Of a stretch of 34,861 bases of DNA, positions 7,748 to 15,236 are shown piece by piece. The number at the start of each line of letters is the position of its first letter. The first letter of the stretch is position 1. The translations under genes were made by a program, and so were the position numbers. The stretch covers positions 1 through 34,861 of the forward strand of contig CAUUNL010000008.1 in the NCBI GenBank assembly GCA_963546405.1, read 5' to 3'. The DNA comes from Abiotrophia defectiva_A. GTDB lineage: Bacteria > Bacillota > Bacilli > Lactobacillales > Aerococcaceae. The notes under the pieces were generated by a model, which saw only the letters and a program-made list of their open reading frames with translations, was not told where the DNA came from and did no database searches.

Positions 7748-8269
7748 TTACTCCTTGATTTGACAATCTAATGCTAAGCGCTCTTCTAAGTAGGCGATCT
7801 TAGCGAAGTCTTTATGATTATTTTGATCATTACGATAGGAATCCTGGGAGGAAGCCCGGTAGATGGCCAGATACTGGCTCATGGTAGGTAAATAGAAGCG
7901 GACCCCCTGACAGTCTTCCAGGGGCAGGTCCTCCAAGGCCACTCCAGCAAAGTCTGGCAAAGTATCCAGAGCGCCAAACTCTACTGAGCCGGCAGGCCCT
8001 TGGAATTCATGCTCGTGTCGGTCTACCAAGACATAGCCCAGATCCTCCATGATTCCTTCAAGCAGCTCAAAGTCATAGATGCGTAAGTGGTCAGGCACCT
8101 CCCACCCCCGCGGGTCACCCGGCACATGAATGTCCAGGTCGCGTGCCTGCCAGGATCGGCCCGTCCGGACCTCCAGACCGACCGATCCCATCAAGAGGGG
8201 CACAAGGCCCCGCTCATTCAGCGCTCTCGCAATGCTTAAAAAGGCTTCAAATAAGGGACTTGTCATCAA
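7748..8269 (-). CDS. Nucleotidyltransferase-like protein
   Basis: A 173-residue protein. Near its N-terminus it has LMGSVGLEVRTGR followed by ARDLDIHV, matching the GS...DxD pattern of the nucleotidyltransferase fold, in which the two Asp residues (here the D-L-D) bind metal. The remainder (about 60-170) has no motif I can name, and proteins of this kind are often left as hypothetical or misnamed. The substrate is unknown. It sits in a run of four closely spaced minus-strand genes. Met1 and Met2 are adjacent alternative starts. Confidence 0.6.
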   Translation of the reverse strand: MMTSPLFEAFLSIARALNERGLVPLLMGSVGLEVRTGRSWQARDLDIHVPGDPRGWEVPDHLRIYDFELLEGIMEDLGYVLVDRHEHEFQGPAGSVEFGALDTLPDFAGVALEDLPLEDCQGVRFYLPTMSQYLAIYRASSQDSYRNDQNNHKDFAKIAYLEERLALDCQIKE

Positions 8270-8286
8270 CTAACTTGGCTCCCTTC

Positions 8287-8871
8287 TCATAGGCTGGCTG
8301 CTTGGGCTTGAACTTTATCTAGGAAGGCCGCAATTTTTTCAGGCTTGCTGCCACGCACATAGGCTAATTGGCTTTGTTGGACCGGCTTAATGCCCACCAT
8401 GCGCAGAATATGGCGAGCTAAAACGCGACCATAATCCTGCATGAAGAGGCGGGCGAAGAAGCCTACTGTATCGTGGGTGGTAATGACCCAGCCCGTTCTG
8501 CCCTTAAGCAGGGCTTGAGGGATTGGATGATCACTATAATCGTAGGCAAAGCCCTTAACCAAGACGCGATCAACAAAACCCTTGAGTATAGCAGGCATGC
8601 CGCCCCACCAAATAGGATAGATGAAGATCAGATAGTCAGCCCAGGTCACCAAGTCGCGATAAGGGGCCATTTGAGGGTCCTTGTCTAAATCGCGACGTTT
8701 ATGGTCTTGATCGAAGACTAGGCAGGGATCGAAGCCCTTTTCCTTGTGCTCCTGGTAGAGATCCAAGGTCTTGACCTCATGGCGGCCCGCCAGCCCAGCC
8801 TGCACGCGGGCTAGGATCTGAGCATTGAGACCTTGATGATTTGGATAGGCATAAACAATTAAGACTTTCAT
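8287..8871 (-). CDS. Flavodoxin-fold NAD(P)H-dependent oxidoreductase
   Basis: A 194-residue flavodoxin_2-type quinone/nitro reductase. The N-terminal MKVLIVYAYPNHQGLNAQI strand-loop is the FMN phosphate site. The central FIYPIWWGGMPAILKGFVDRV motif (about residues 84-104) and the VITTHDT segment are typical of the YwrO/MdaB/KefF-like family. It probably uses FMN or FAD to reduce quinones by two electrons in the cytoplasm. The ribosome site AAGGAGG is strong. It is 17 bases upstream of the nucleotidyltransferase-like gene, so probably in the same operon. Confidence 0.9.
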   Translation of the reverse strand: MKVLIVYAYPNHQGLNAQILARVQAGLAGRHEVKTLDLYQEHKEKGFDPCLVFDQDHKRRDLDKDPQMAPYRDLVTWADYLIFIYPIWWGGMPAILKGFVDRVLVKGFAYDYSDHPIPQALLKGRTGWVITTHDTVGFFARLFMQDYGRVLARHILRMVGIKPVQQSQLAYVRGSKPEKIAAFLDKVQAQAASL

Positions 8872-8901
8872 GGTAATAACCTCCTTATAATCTATGCGGT
8901 A

Positions 8902-9453
8902 TTAGTCGACTTGCTCCTCCTCGGCCAAGAGCCGTTGGAAGCCATACTCGTAGAGGTAGCTAGCCAAACGGGTTAGGACGACAGGACGTTGGGCAATTTC
9001 GGCTTGAACCCGGACCATGGCATCCACTGAGACCTGGAGGCGCAAGGTGGCCTGGCGGAAACGCCAGTGATTGTATACATTCATGGCCACTAGGAAGACT
9101 AGGCAGAGCGAAGTCAGATTCCAGACAAACTGATCTGGCCTTAGCGCCAGGAGCCCCGTCAGCATGGTCTTTAAGAAAGGCCAGGCCTGGTCCAAATGAC
9201 CATTCAAGAATGTTACTACTAGGACCAAAAGGGCAAAGCCCAAGATAAAGAGCAGACCATCTGTTAGGGTATCAAGCAGAGCCAGCAGGGACTGGACGAT
9301 TTTCTTAGCGGTCAGACCACTTAGGTCCTGTTTAATCAGCTCCTGGTAGCGATCGTAGTCGCGTTCAGTCAGATTGGCCTCTTCCCGCTCCAGCTGAAGG
9401 ACCAGCTTGTCTTTGTCCTCTGGACTCAGTTTCCTAACATTGCTTGGCTCCAT
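8902..9453 (-). CDS. Unknown two-helix membrane protein
   Basis: A 183-residue protein of unknown function. A charged, probably helical N-terminus (about 1-62, rich in Glu/Lys/Asp) is followed by two membrane segments (about 64-85 and 108-127), with both ends predicted inside, then an amphipathic C-terminal helix (about 130-183). There is no catalytic motif. It has its own good promoter (TATAAT -10) and a strong AAGGAGG ribosome site. It is the first gene of the 7130-9453 cluster and may be cotranscribed with the oxidoreductase 30 bases downstream. Confidence 0.7.
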   Translation of the reverse strand: MEPSNVRKLSPEDKDKLVLQLEREEANLTERDYDRYQELIKQDLSGLTAKKIVQSLLALLDTLTDGLLFILGFALLVLVVTFLNGHLDQAWPFLKTMLTGLLALRPDQFVWNLTSLCLVFLVAMNVYNHWRFRQATLRLQVSVDAMVRVQAEIAQRPVVLTRLASYLYEYGFQRLLAEEEQVD

Positions 9454-9476
9454 CTTAACACCTCCTTGATAGCTCT

Positions 9477-9505
9477 ATTATAGCACAAAGGCAATTAGGC
9501 CCCAA
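9477..9505 (-). promoter_or_regulatory. Promoter of the 8902-9453 gene cluster
   Basis: On the minus strand, -35 TTGGGG (9505-9500), 17 bases, and a perfect -10 TATAAT (9482-9477). Confidence 0.65.
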
Positions 9506-9540
9506 GTCCTCCCTCTTATCCTTGATTTATGAGTCCAGAA

Positions 9541-9569
9541 TTATTAAAATGATAGATGAATAGTATACT
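9541..9569 (+). promoter_or_regulatory. Promoter of the YitT gene
   Basis: -35 TTATTA (9541-9546), 17 bases, -10 TATACT (9564-9569). The -35 is weak. The transcript would start only about 15 bases before the preferred ATG. Confidence 0.45.
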
Positions 9570-9590
9570 GTAAAGGATTTGACTGCGATT

Positions 9591-10469
9591 ATGCAACTGC
9601 TTGAAGGCGTCTATGCCCCCCACCAACACAAAAAACTCAAAGACATCCTCTTCCTGGTCATCGGCATCCTACTCTTTAGTGTCTATGCCGGCCTGCTAGT
9701 CCCTTATAACGGGATCGGGGCCAGCGGCACTATCGGGATTGGGCTGATTATGCAGAAGTATTTCGGCATTCCTATCGGGACCACCCAATTAGCCCTCAAT
9801 GTCCCCCTCTTCTACATTGCCTACAAGTATATCGGCAAGCAGTTTCTCCTATTAACTGGCGCGACTATCTTCGCCTCCTCCTTCCTCATTAACAACCTAC
9901 CCAATATCGTGGCGCCAGTTGAACTGCACGATTCCCTAGTGGCTGCCATCTTCTGTGGTATTATCTCGGGGATTGCCATGAGCTTTCTACTGATTGCGGG
10001 CGCTTCGACAGGCGGGACCGATATTACCGGTAAATTCCTGGCCAAGCGCTTCAAATGGAGCATCCCGACGGTCTTCCTCATGCAGGACATCCTGGTCTAC
10101 AGCTTGATCTGGCTGACCTTCGATATTCAACACGTCATGTATGCCCTGATTATGAGCTTCGTCCGTAACCAGACCATGAAGAACATCCAACGCTTCTTCT
10201 CGGCCTATATCCAATGTTCCATTATCTGTCTCAATCCGCAAGAAGTCGTGTCTGCCATCAACTCCCGTCTGGGCCGGGGCTCGACCATTATTGAAGTGGA
10301 GGGTGGCTATTCCCACCAGAAACAATACATGATCATCCTCATTATTCAGCAAAATGAGCTGCATACCCTCAAGAAGATTATCGCCCAAACCAGTCCCAAG
10401 TCCTTCATCACCATTACCAACATCAACAATATCTTGGGCAACTTTAAGGAACACTCCTACGAATTATAA
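9591..10469 (+). CDS. YitT family membrane protein (DUF161/DUF2179)
   Basis: A 292-residue protein: about five membrane helices of the YitT family in residues 20-200, including the conserved LVPYNGIGASGTIGIG and ASTGGTDI segments, then a soluble DUF2179 domain (about 205-288). Function is unknown; distant transport or sensing roles have been suggested for the family. I chose the ATG at 9591. An upstream TTG at 9579 lies one base after AAAGGA and cannot use it, whereas the ATG is 13 bases away. The longer form would add four residues. Monocistronic, with a strong stem-loop after the stop. Confidence 0.85.
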   Translation: MQLLEGVYAPHQHKKLKDILFLVIGILLFSVYAGLLVPYNGIGASGTIGIGLIMQKYFGIPIGTTQLALNVPLFYIAYKYIGKQFLLLTGATIFASSFLINNLPNIVAPVELHDSLVAAIFCGIISGIAMSFLLIAGASTGGTDITGKFLAKRFKWSIPTVFLMQDILVYSLIWLTFDIQHVMYALIMSFVRNQTMKNIQRFFSAYIQCSIICLNPQEVVSAINSRLGRGSTIIEVEGGYSHQKQYMIILIIQQNELHTLKKIIAQTSPKSFITITNINNILGNFKEHSYEL

Positions 10470-10488
10470 GACAGCAAAAGGCTGGCAC

Positions 10489-10535
10489 ACACCCTATAAG
10501 TTGGATTATTTTATCCAATTTATGGGGTGTCTTTT
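10489..10535 (+). terminator. Terminator of the YitT gene, long-stem type
   Basis: An 18-bp stem (10489-10506 with 10513-10530) with two G-T wobbles and a TATTTT loop, followed by CTTTTA. It is longer than needed for a terminator, and its arms resemble inverted ends seen in mobile elements; see findings. Confidence 0.7.
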
Positions 10536-10572
10536 AATGCAAATAAGCTATTCAGAACTAGTAAAGTGTTAT

Positions 10573-10596
10573 AAAAAAGGAGAGCCTAAGCTCTCC
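10573..10596 (-). terminator. Terminator of the rhamnose genes
   Basis: On the minus strand GGAGAGC (10596-10590) and GCTCTCC (10585-10579) pair perfectly with a 4-base loop, followed by six T residues (10578-10573). It is 16 bases past the rhaD stop. Confidence 0.9.
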
Positions 10597-10612
10597 TTGT
10601 GATCACAACGTT

Positions 10613-11425
10613 TTATAGAAAGTCTTTTCTAGGGGTCACCTTAAAGCGTGCAGCCAATTCTCTAAGCTGATTATCGCTAATATCTTGTTTTATACGGCCC
10701 CCTTGAGCGCCAATTTGACTGTAAATCATTGCCGCTTTTTCAATCACTTCAATCAGGCCGTAGGTCTCATCGAGTGAGTTTCCAGAAGCAAAGAGCCCAT
10801 GATGGGGCCAGACTACTGCTGAAAAATCGCCCATTTTTCTTGCGGTTGCTTCCCCTATCTCTGTTGTGCCTGGTGTCATATAGGGAATGAGACCCACACC
10901 TTCTGGGAAGACCACTAAGGACTCGGCCTGCATTTTCCAAAGTAGTCGCGATAAGTGACGTTCATCCAGATCCTGAGTGAACGTTAGGGCAATTAAGTTA
11001 GTTGGATGACAATGGAAGATTACCCGATGGGCCGGATTAATCTTCAGACGCTCAATATGACTCATCAAATGGCTAGGAAATTCAGAAGTAGGTCGTCCGC
11101 CATCTTCAAAGCCCCAGACAACATCATAGCTTAAGCCATCATTTGAAATACGAACGAGCCCTAAGTCAAGTAGCGGTTGCTTAGTTACATTACGAAAATA
11201 GCGTCCCGTCCCCGTTACCAGATAGTATTGTCCAGCTAAATTGGATGCCTTAAAACCCAATTCATGACTTGACCTAACCTCAAAAATATCCTCGTAGCCC
11301 ACAAGCTCTTCCGCGCTTAAGCGGCAGGAAACGTTGCCGCCGTTTCGCTCATCCCAATATCGTAGATAGGACTCATAGGTTACTTCACACATTTTTTTTA
11401 CAAAGGAAGATTCTATAAATTTCAT
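10613..11425 (-). CDS. rhaD: Rhamnulose-1-phosphate aldolase
   Basis: A 270-residue class II aldolase that splits L-rhamnulose 1-phosphate to DHAP and L-lactaldehyde. The metal-binding histidines are visible: His138 and His140 in FHCHPTNL and His209 in WPHHGLFA. Glu115 (in RPTSEFPSH) matches the catalytic glutamate. Length and motif spacing match E. coli RhaD (274 residues; Glu117, His141/143/212). It lies 13 bases after rhaA. Base composition is lower in G+C than the neighbours (line 11221-11280 has 23 G or C in 60). Its pathway is incomplete here because the kinase gene rhaB is truncated. Confidence 0.95.
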   Translation of the reverse strand: MKFIESSFVKKMCEVTYESYLRYWDERNGGNVSCRLSAEELVGYEDIFEVRSSHELGFKASNLAGQYYLVTGTGRYFRNVTKQPLLDLGLVRISNDGLSYDVVWGFEDGGRPTSEFPSHLMSHIERLKINPAHRVIFHCHPTNLIALTFTQDLDERHLSRLLWKMQAESLVVFPEGVGLIPYMTPGTTEIGEATARKMGDFSAVVWPHHGLFASGNSLDETYGLIEVIEKAAMIYSQIGAQGGRIKQDISDNQLRELAARFKVTPRKDFL

Positions 11426-11438
11426 AGTTGCCTCTTTT

Positions 11439-12701
11439 CTAGTTTCGTTTACTTAATACTTCTTTTTCGTATTGACGGACATCGTCTAACCAATCCAGAC
11501 CTACTGGGACCTTGTTTTGCAAGCAGAAATAATTCCAAACATCTGCATAAGGGAAGTCTTTCAGCTCCTCGGTATAAGCCAAACGACCGGTAAAGTCAAA
11601 ATGATTTTCCATAGCCTTCAAGTCAGCTGTTGGCTCAAGCAAGGCTTTTAAGAGAGCTTTTTGAGTATTACGGCTACCAATTACCCAGGCAGCAATCCGA
11701 TTAATTGTAGCATCAAAGAAGTCTAAGCCAATTACTGTCTTATCCAACAAGTCATTACGTACTAGTTCTTTAGCAATATCTTGCAACTCGTCGTCCATAA
11801 TCACCACGTGATCTGAATCCCAACGCACTGGACGAGATACATGTAGCATAAGACCTTTCCCAAACAAGGCAAGTGAAGATAATTTATTTGAGATTACTTC
11901 AGTTGGATGAAAATGTCCTGCGTCTAGAAGAATCATTTTGTCTCGCGTTAGGCCATACCCCATATAGAATTCATGAGAGCCGACTGTATAAGCTTCCGCA
12001 CCGATACCAAACAACTTACTTTCGACCGTATCTTGAGTACAAGCTTCATCCAGTTGTTCAGAGAAGATTTCGTCAAGAGACTCCATCAAGCGTTTACGAG
12101 GAGTTAGGCGATCAATCGGATTGTCCTTATATCCATCTGGCACCCAAAAATTGTTGTAACAGACTTGATTCAATTCTCTCCCCATGTATGCAGCAATCTT
12201 TCGACTTCGCTTCCCGTGTTCAATCCAATAGTCACGCACTTCTTTGTTGGGGTGTGACAAAGTCAGCCCATCCTTCATCATAGGATGCGAGAAGAAGGTA
12301 GGATTAAAATCAAGCCCCACACCCTGCTCCTTAGCCCACGCTACCCATTTTTCAAAGTGCTTTGGTTCAATTTGATTCAAATCCACTTTCTCATCTGTAT
12401 CCAGATAAATGGCATGCAGATTTAGCTTGTGTCGCCCAGGAATCAAGCTATAGGCCTTTTCCAAGTCTTGGCGAAGCTGATCTGGTGTTTTGGCAGCACC
12501 TGGGTAATTCCCCGTTGACATGATGCCTCCCGTCAGTTCACCATCCGGTGTAAGGAAGCCTCGTACGTCATCGCCTTGCCAACAGTGTACAGAAATCTTA
12601 ATATTTTGAAGCCTTTCGAGGGCGTTATCGGTATTAACACCGTTTGCTGCATAGCGTTCTTTAGCAACTTGATAGGCTTGTTTAATTTGTAATTCGTTCA
12701 T
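11439..12701 (-). CDS. rhaA: L-rhamnose isomerase
   Basis: A 420-residue metal-dependent isomerase converting L-rhamnose to L-rhamnulose. The N-terminal KISVHCWQGDDVRGF, the central FNPTFFSHPMMKDGLTLSHP and the LDAGHFHPTEVISNKLSSLALF motif are diagnostic. I place the start at the ATG at 12701: the AAGGAG site at 12709-12714 is 7 bases upstream and the length then matches E. coli RhaA (419). An in-frame ATG at 12737 would add 12 residues that overlap the end of rhaB and have no fitting ribosome site. The AAGGAG overlaps the rhaB stop codon, so the genes are coupled. G+C is low (line 12001-12060 has 25 in 60). Confidence 0.96.
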   Translation of the reverse strand: MNELQIKQAYQVAKERYAANGVNTDNALERLQNIKISVHCWQGDDVRGFLTPDGELTGGIMSTGNYPGAAKTPDQLRQDLEKAYSLIPGRHKLNLHAIYLDTDEKVDLNQIEPKHFEKWVAWAKEQGVGLDFNPTFFSHPMMKDGLTLSHPNKEVRDYWIEHGKRSRKIAAYMGRELNQVCYNNFWVPDGYKDNPIDRLTPRKRLMESLDEIFSEQLDEACTQDTVESKLFGIGAEAYTVGSHEFYMGYGLTRDKMILLDAGHFHPTEVISNKLSSLALFGKGLMLHVSRPVRWDSDHVVIMDDELQDIAKELVRNDLLDKTVIGLDFFDATINRIAAWVIGSRNTQKALLKALLEPTADLKAMENHFDFTGRLAYTEELKDFPYADVWNYFCLQNKVPVGLDWLDDVRQYEKEVLSKRN

Positions 12702-12711
12702 GTTTTTCTCC

Positions 12712-13380
12712 TTAAATTTGCGGTCTGTAACATTCAAAACTACTAGATGACGCTAGCCAGTGACGAGCTTGCGAGAGATTCTCAAATTCTCCAACACTAA
12801 TCATTTGTACCAGAATATTTCCAATCGCCGTAGCCTCTCCCGGCCCTGCAATGACTTCTTTCCCAATGAGATTGGCAGTTAACTGATTGAGCAAGCTCAC
12901 GTTAGACCCGCCCCCCACTATGTGGAGGTAATCAATCGTCTTGCCACTTAAGTCTTCCAATTGCTTAAACTCTCTAGCATAGATACGAGCTAGGTTAGAA
13001 TAGACACACATGACTAATTCTCCCACAGTCTTCGGTGTAGGCTGCCCACTTTCACGACAGGCGGCTTGAAACTCCTCAATCATGTTTTTAGGGTTGTTAA
13101 AACGATCATGGTTCAGGTCGATTTCTTGTAAAAAGGCATGTACGCTTGCTGCTTGCTCTGCCATTCCCTGATAGGAAAATTGGTAATCTGTTAGACGCGT
13201 AATCTCCTGCAAGCACCACATACCTGTGATATTTTTTAAAAGGCGGTAGGTATGATAAACACCCCACTCATTGGTGTAGTTTGCTTGATAGATCTTAGCA
13301 TTTACTAGGGGCAAGTCATTCTCTATACCAACAAGTGACCAGGTCCCGCACAATAGAGAACCAAGTCCTTTACTTAAGCT
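12712..13380 (-). pseudogene. rhaB: Rhamnulokinase, 5'-truncated
   Basis: The open frame encodes the C-terminal half of the FGGY kinase RhaB. It contains GTWSLVGIE, the TNEWGVYHTYRLLKNITGMWCLQE block, and the C-terminal ATP-binding IVGGGSNVSLLNQL...VIAGPGEATAIGNI. These correspond to roughly residue 255 onward of a protein of about 480-490 residues. The N-terminal sugar-binding half is absent. The frame continues upstream only to about 13389, where a TAA at 13392-13390 closes it. No ATG is available (the nearest possible start is a TTG at 13353), and no ribosome site or promoter is seen. Only about 50-60 bases separate the break from the ABC exporter stop, so a deletion or rearrangement removed the 5' half of rhaB and whatever lay upstream. 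Confidence 0.88.
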
Positions 13381-13442
13381 ATTTGCTTCTTAGCCTTTTT
13401 GGAAGAATCGAACAGAAGACCTGTAGCTATTTTTAGTGGCCT

Positions 13443-15236
13443 TTAAGCCAAGAGTTCCTCAAAGTCCATGCCGCTAGAATTTTTATCGAACTGGCTGTTA
13501 TAGAGGTCAGCATAGAAGCCGCCTTGAGCCATGAGCTCCTGGTGGTTGCCTTGTTCGATAATGCGACCTTCCTGCATGACCAGGATATAGTCGGCATTCT
13601 TAATGGTCGACAGACGGTGGGCGATAACGAAGGAAGTCCGCCCTTCCATAAGGGTATCCATGGCCTGCTGAATGAGTTCTTCGGTCCGGGTATCCACTGA
13701 AGAAGTGGCCTCGTCCAAGATCAGCAGTGGCGCATCCTTAAGCAAGGCGCGGGCAATGGTCATGAGCTGCTTTTGCCCGACCGACAAGGTCACGGTGTCA
13801 TCGAGGACCGTGTCGTAGCCCTTAGGCAGGGTCATGATATAGTGGTGGACGCCAGCCGCCTGGGCTGCCTCGATCACCTGGTCGTCACTAATCCCCGTCT
13901 GGTTGAAGATCAAGTTTTCCTTGATGGTCCCTTCAAAGAGCCAGGTATCCTGCAGGACCATGGCGAAGGCATCATGGACTTCCGACCGCTTCATTTGGGC
14001 CAGGTCTACTCCATCAATGGCGATAGTCCCTTGGTTGATTTCATAGAACTTCATGAGCAGGTTAACAATGGTGGTCTTACCTGCCCCGGTCGGCCCTACA
14101 ATGGCAATCTTCTTACCTGGACGGGCTTGGGCCGTAAAGTCATTGATGATAGTCTTATCAGGCGAATAACCAAAGGTGACCTGGTCGAAGGAGACCTGGC
14201 CCTTAATGTCAGTCAAGGCCTGTGGCAGGTGGTGGTCATCCGCCATTTCCTCTTCATTAAGGAATTCGGAGACCCGACTCATGGCTGCTCCCGCTTGTTG
14301 CAGGGAAGTCATGCCTTGGGCCAGTTGGGAAATAGGTTGAGCGAAGATCCGCACATAGACCATAAAGGCCACGATGGTTCCCATGGTCACGCCACTGCCC
14401 TCTTGCAGGGCCAAGATAGCCCCAACAATAATGACTAGGACATAGGCGAAGTTGCCAATGAAAATCATAAGCGGCATCATAATGCCCGAAATAAATTGAG
14501 ACTTCCAGATGCTGTCATGGAGTTGGCCATTGAGCTTGGCGAACTGTTCCAAAGACTCCGGCACAGCATTGTAGCTGGTGACCACATTGTGACCCGAATA
14601 AGTTTCCTCCACAAAACCGTTGACGGCCGCCAAGTTGACTTGTTGGGCCTTGAAGAAGCCTTGGGCCCGCATACCGATAAACATAATCAGGATAAAGCCC
14701 ACGAAGACGGAAATCACCGTCACCAGCGATAGGATGACATTAGCGGTGAACATCATAATCAGGACTGCGATAATCATGATGACCGAAGTAATCACATTGG
14801 CCAGACTCTGGTTAAGGGATTGACCGACGGTATCCACGTCATTAGTCACCCGTGACAGGGTATCCCCTTGGGAATGGCTATCGAAGTAGGCCAAGGGTAG
14901 GCGGTTAATCTTAGTGGCGATGGCCCGACGCAGACGTTGGGACAGGCGCTGAATCATGGTGGTGATAATGAAGCCTTGTAGGTAGTTAATCACCGCTCCG
15001 AAGGCGTAAAGCCCGGCCAGCAGGAGGCCCACAGCTGAGATGGCCTTGAGGTCCATATTGCCTGACATGCCTTGGCCAATCAGGTTGGTCATTTCTTCCA
15101 ACTTACGTGGCCCATAGACCGTAATCATACTGGAAATGGTCGCCCCCATCAGAGCCAAGACCAAGGGCAGTTGAAAGCCTTGAATATAAGGTTTGATTCC
15201 CTTAAAGAGGGATGGTTTGGATGTCTTATTGGCCAT
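13443..15236 (-). CDS. Heterodimeric ABC exporter, catalytic subunit (LmrD/BmrD-like)
   Basis: A 597-residue half-exporter: six membrane helices (about residues 20-310) and a nucleotide-binding domain. Walker A GPTGAGKT is at 381-388, the signature at 484-488 reads LSVGQ (altered), Walker B LILDE ends with the catalytic Glu509, and the switch is His540. The intact Glu and His with an altered signature identify it as the subunit supplying the competent Walker B. It starts inside the end of the partner gene (11-base overlap). Such exporters handle drugs, dyes or lipids; the substrate here is unknown. No terminator is seen before the rhaB remnant, so transcription may run into the rhamnose genes. 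Confidence 0.94.
   Translation of the reverse strand: MANKTSKPSLFKGIKPYIQGFQLPLVLALMGATISSMITVYGPRKLEEMTNLIGQGMSGNMDLKAISAVGLLLAGLYAFGAVINYLQGFIITTMIQRLSQRLRRAIATKINRLPLAYFDSHSQGDTLSRVTNDVDTVGQSLNQSLANVITSVIMIIAVLIMMFTANVILSLVTVISVFVGFILIMFIGMRAQGFFKAQQVNLAAVNGFVEETYSGHNVVTSYNAVPESLEQFAKLNGQLHDSIWKSQFISGIMMPLMIFIGNFAYVLVIIVGAILALQEGSGVTMGTIVAFMVYVRIFAQPISQLAQGMTSLQQAGAAMSRVSEFLNEEEMADDHHLPQALTDIKGQVSFDQVTFGYSPDKTIINDFTAQARPGKKIAIVGPTGAGKTTIVNLLMKFYEINQGTIAIDGVDLAQMKRSEVHDAFAMVLQDTWLFEGTIKENLIFNQTGISDDQVIEAAQAAGVHHYIMTLPKGYDTVLDDTVTLSVGQKQLMTIARALLKDAPLLILDEATSSVDTRTEELIQQAMDTLMEGRTSFVIAHRLSTIKNADYILVMQEGRIIEQGNHQELMAQGGFYADLYNSQFDKNSSGMDFEELLA

Noticed and set aside
9987..10454. 155-codon frame antisense to the YitT gene
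   Set aside because: It is opposite a well-supported membrane protein gene, with no ribosome site and no recognisable domain.
13405..13413. GTTCGATTC on the minus strand, resembling a tRNA T-loop
   Set aside because: The flanking bases do not form the T-stem, and no acceptor, D or anticodon arm is present.
13773..14438. 221-codon frame antisense to the ABC exporter
   Set aside because: It overlaps essential ABC motifs on the other strand, and has no ribosome site or promoter.
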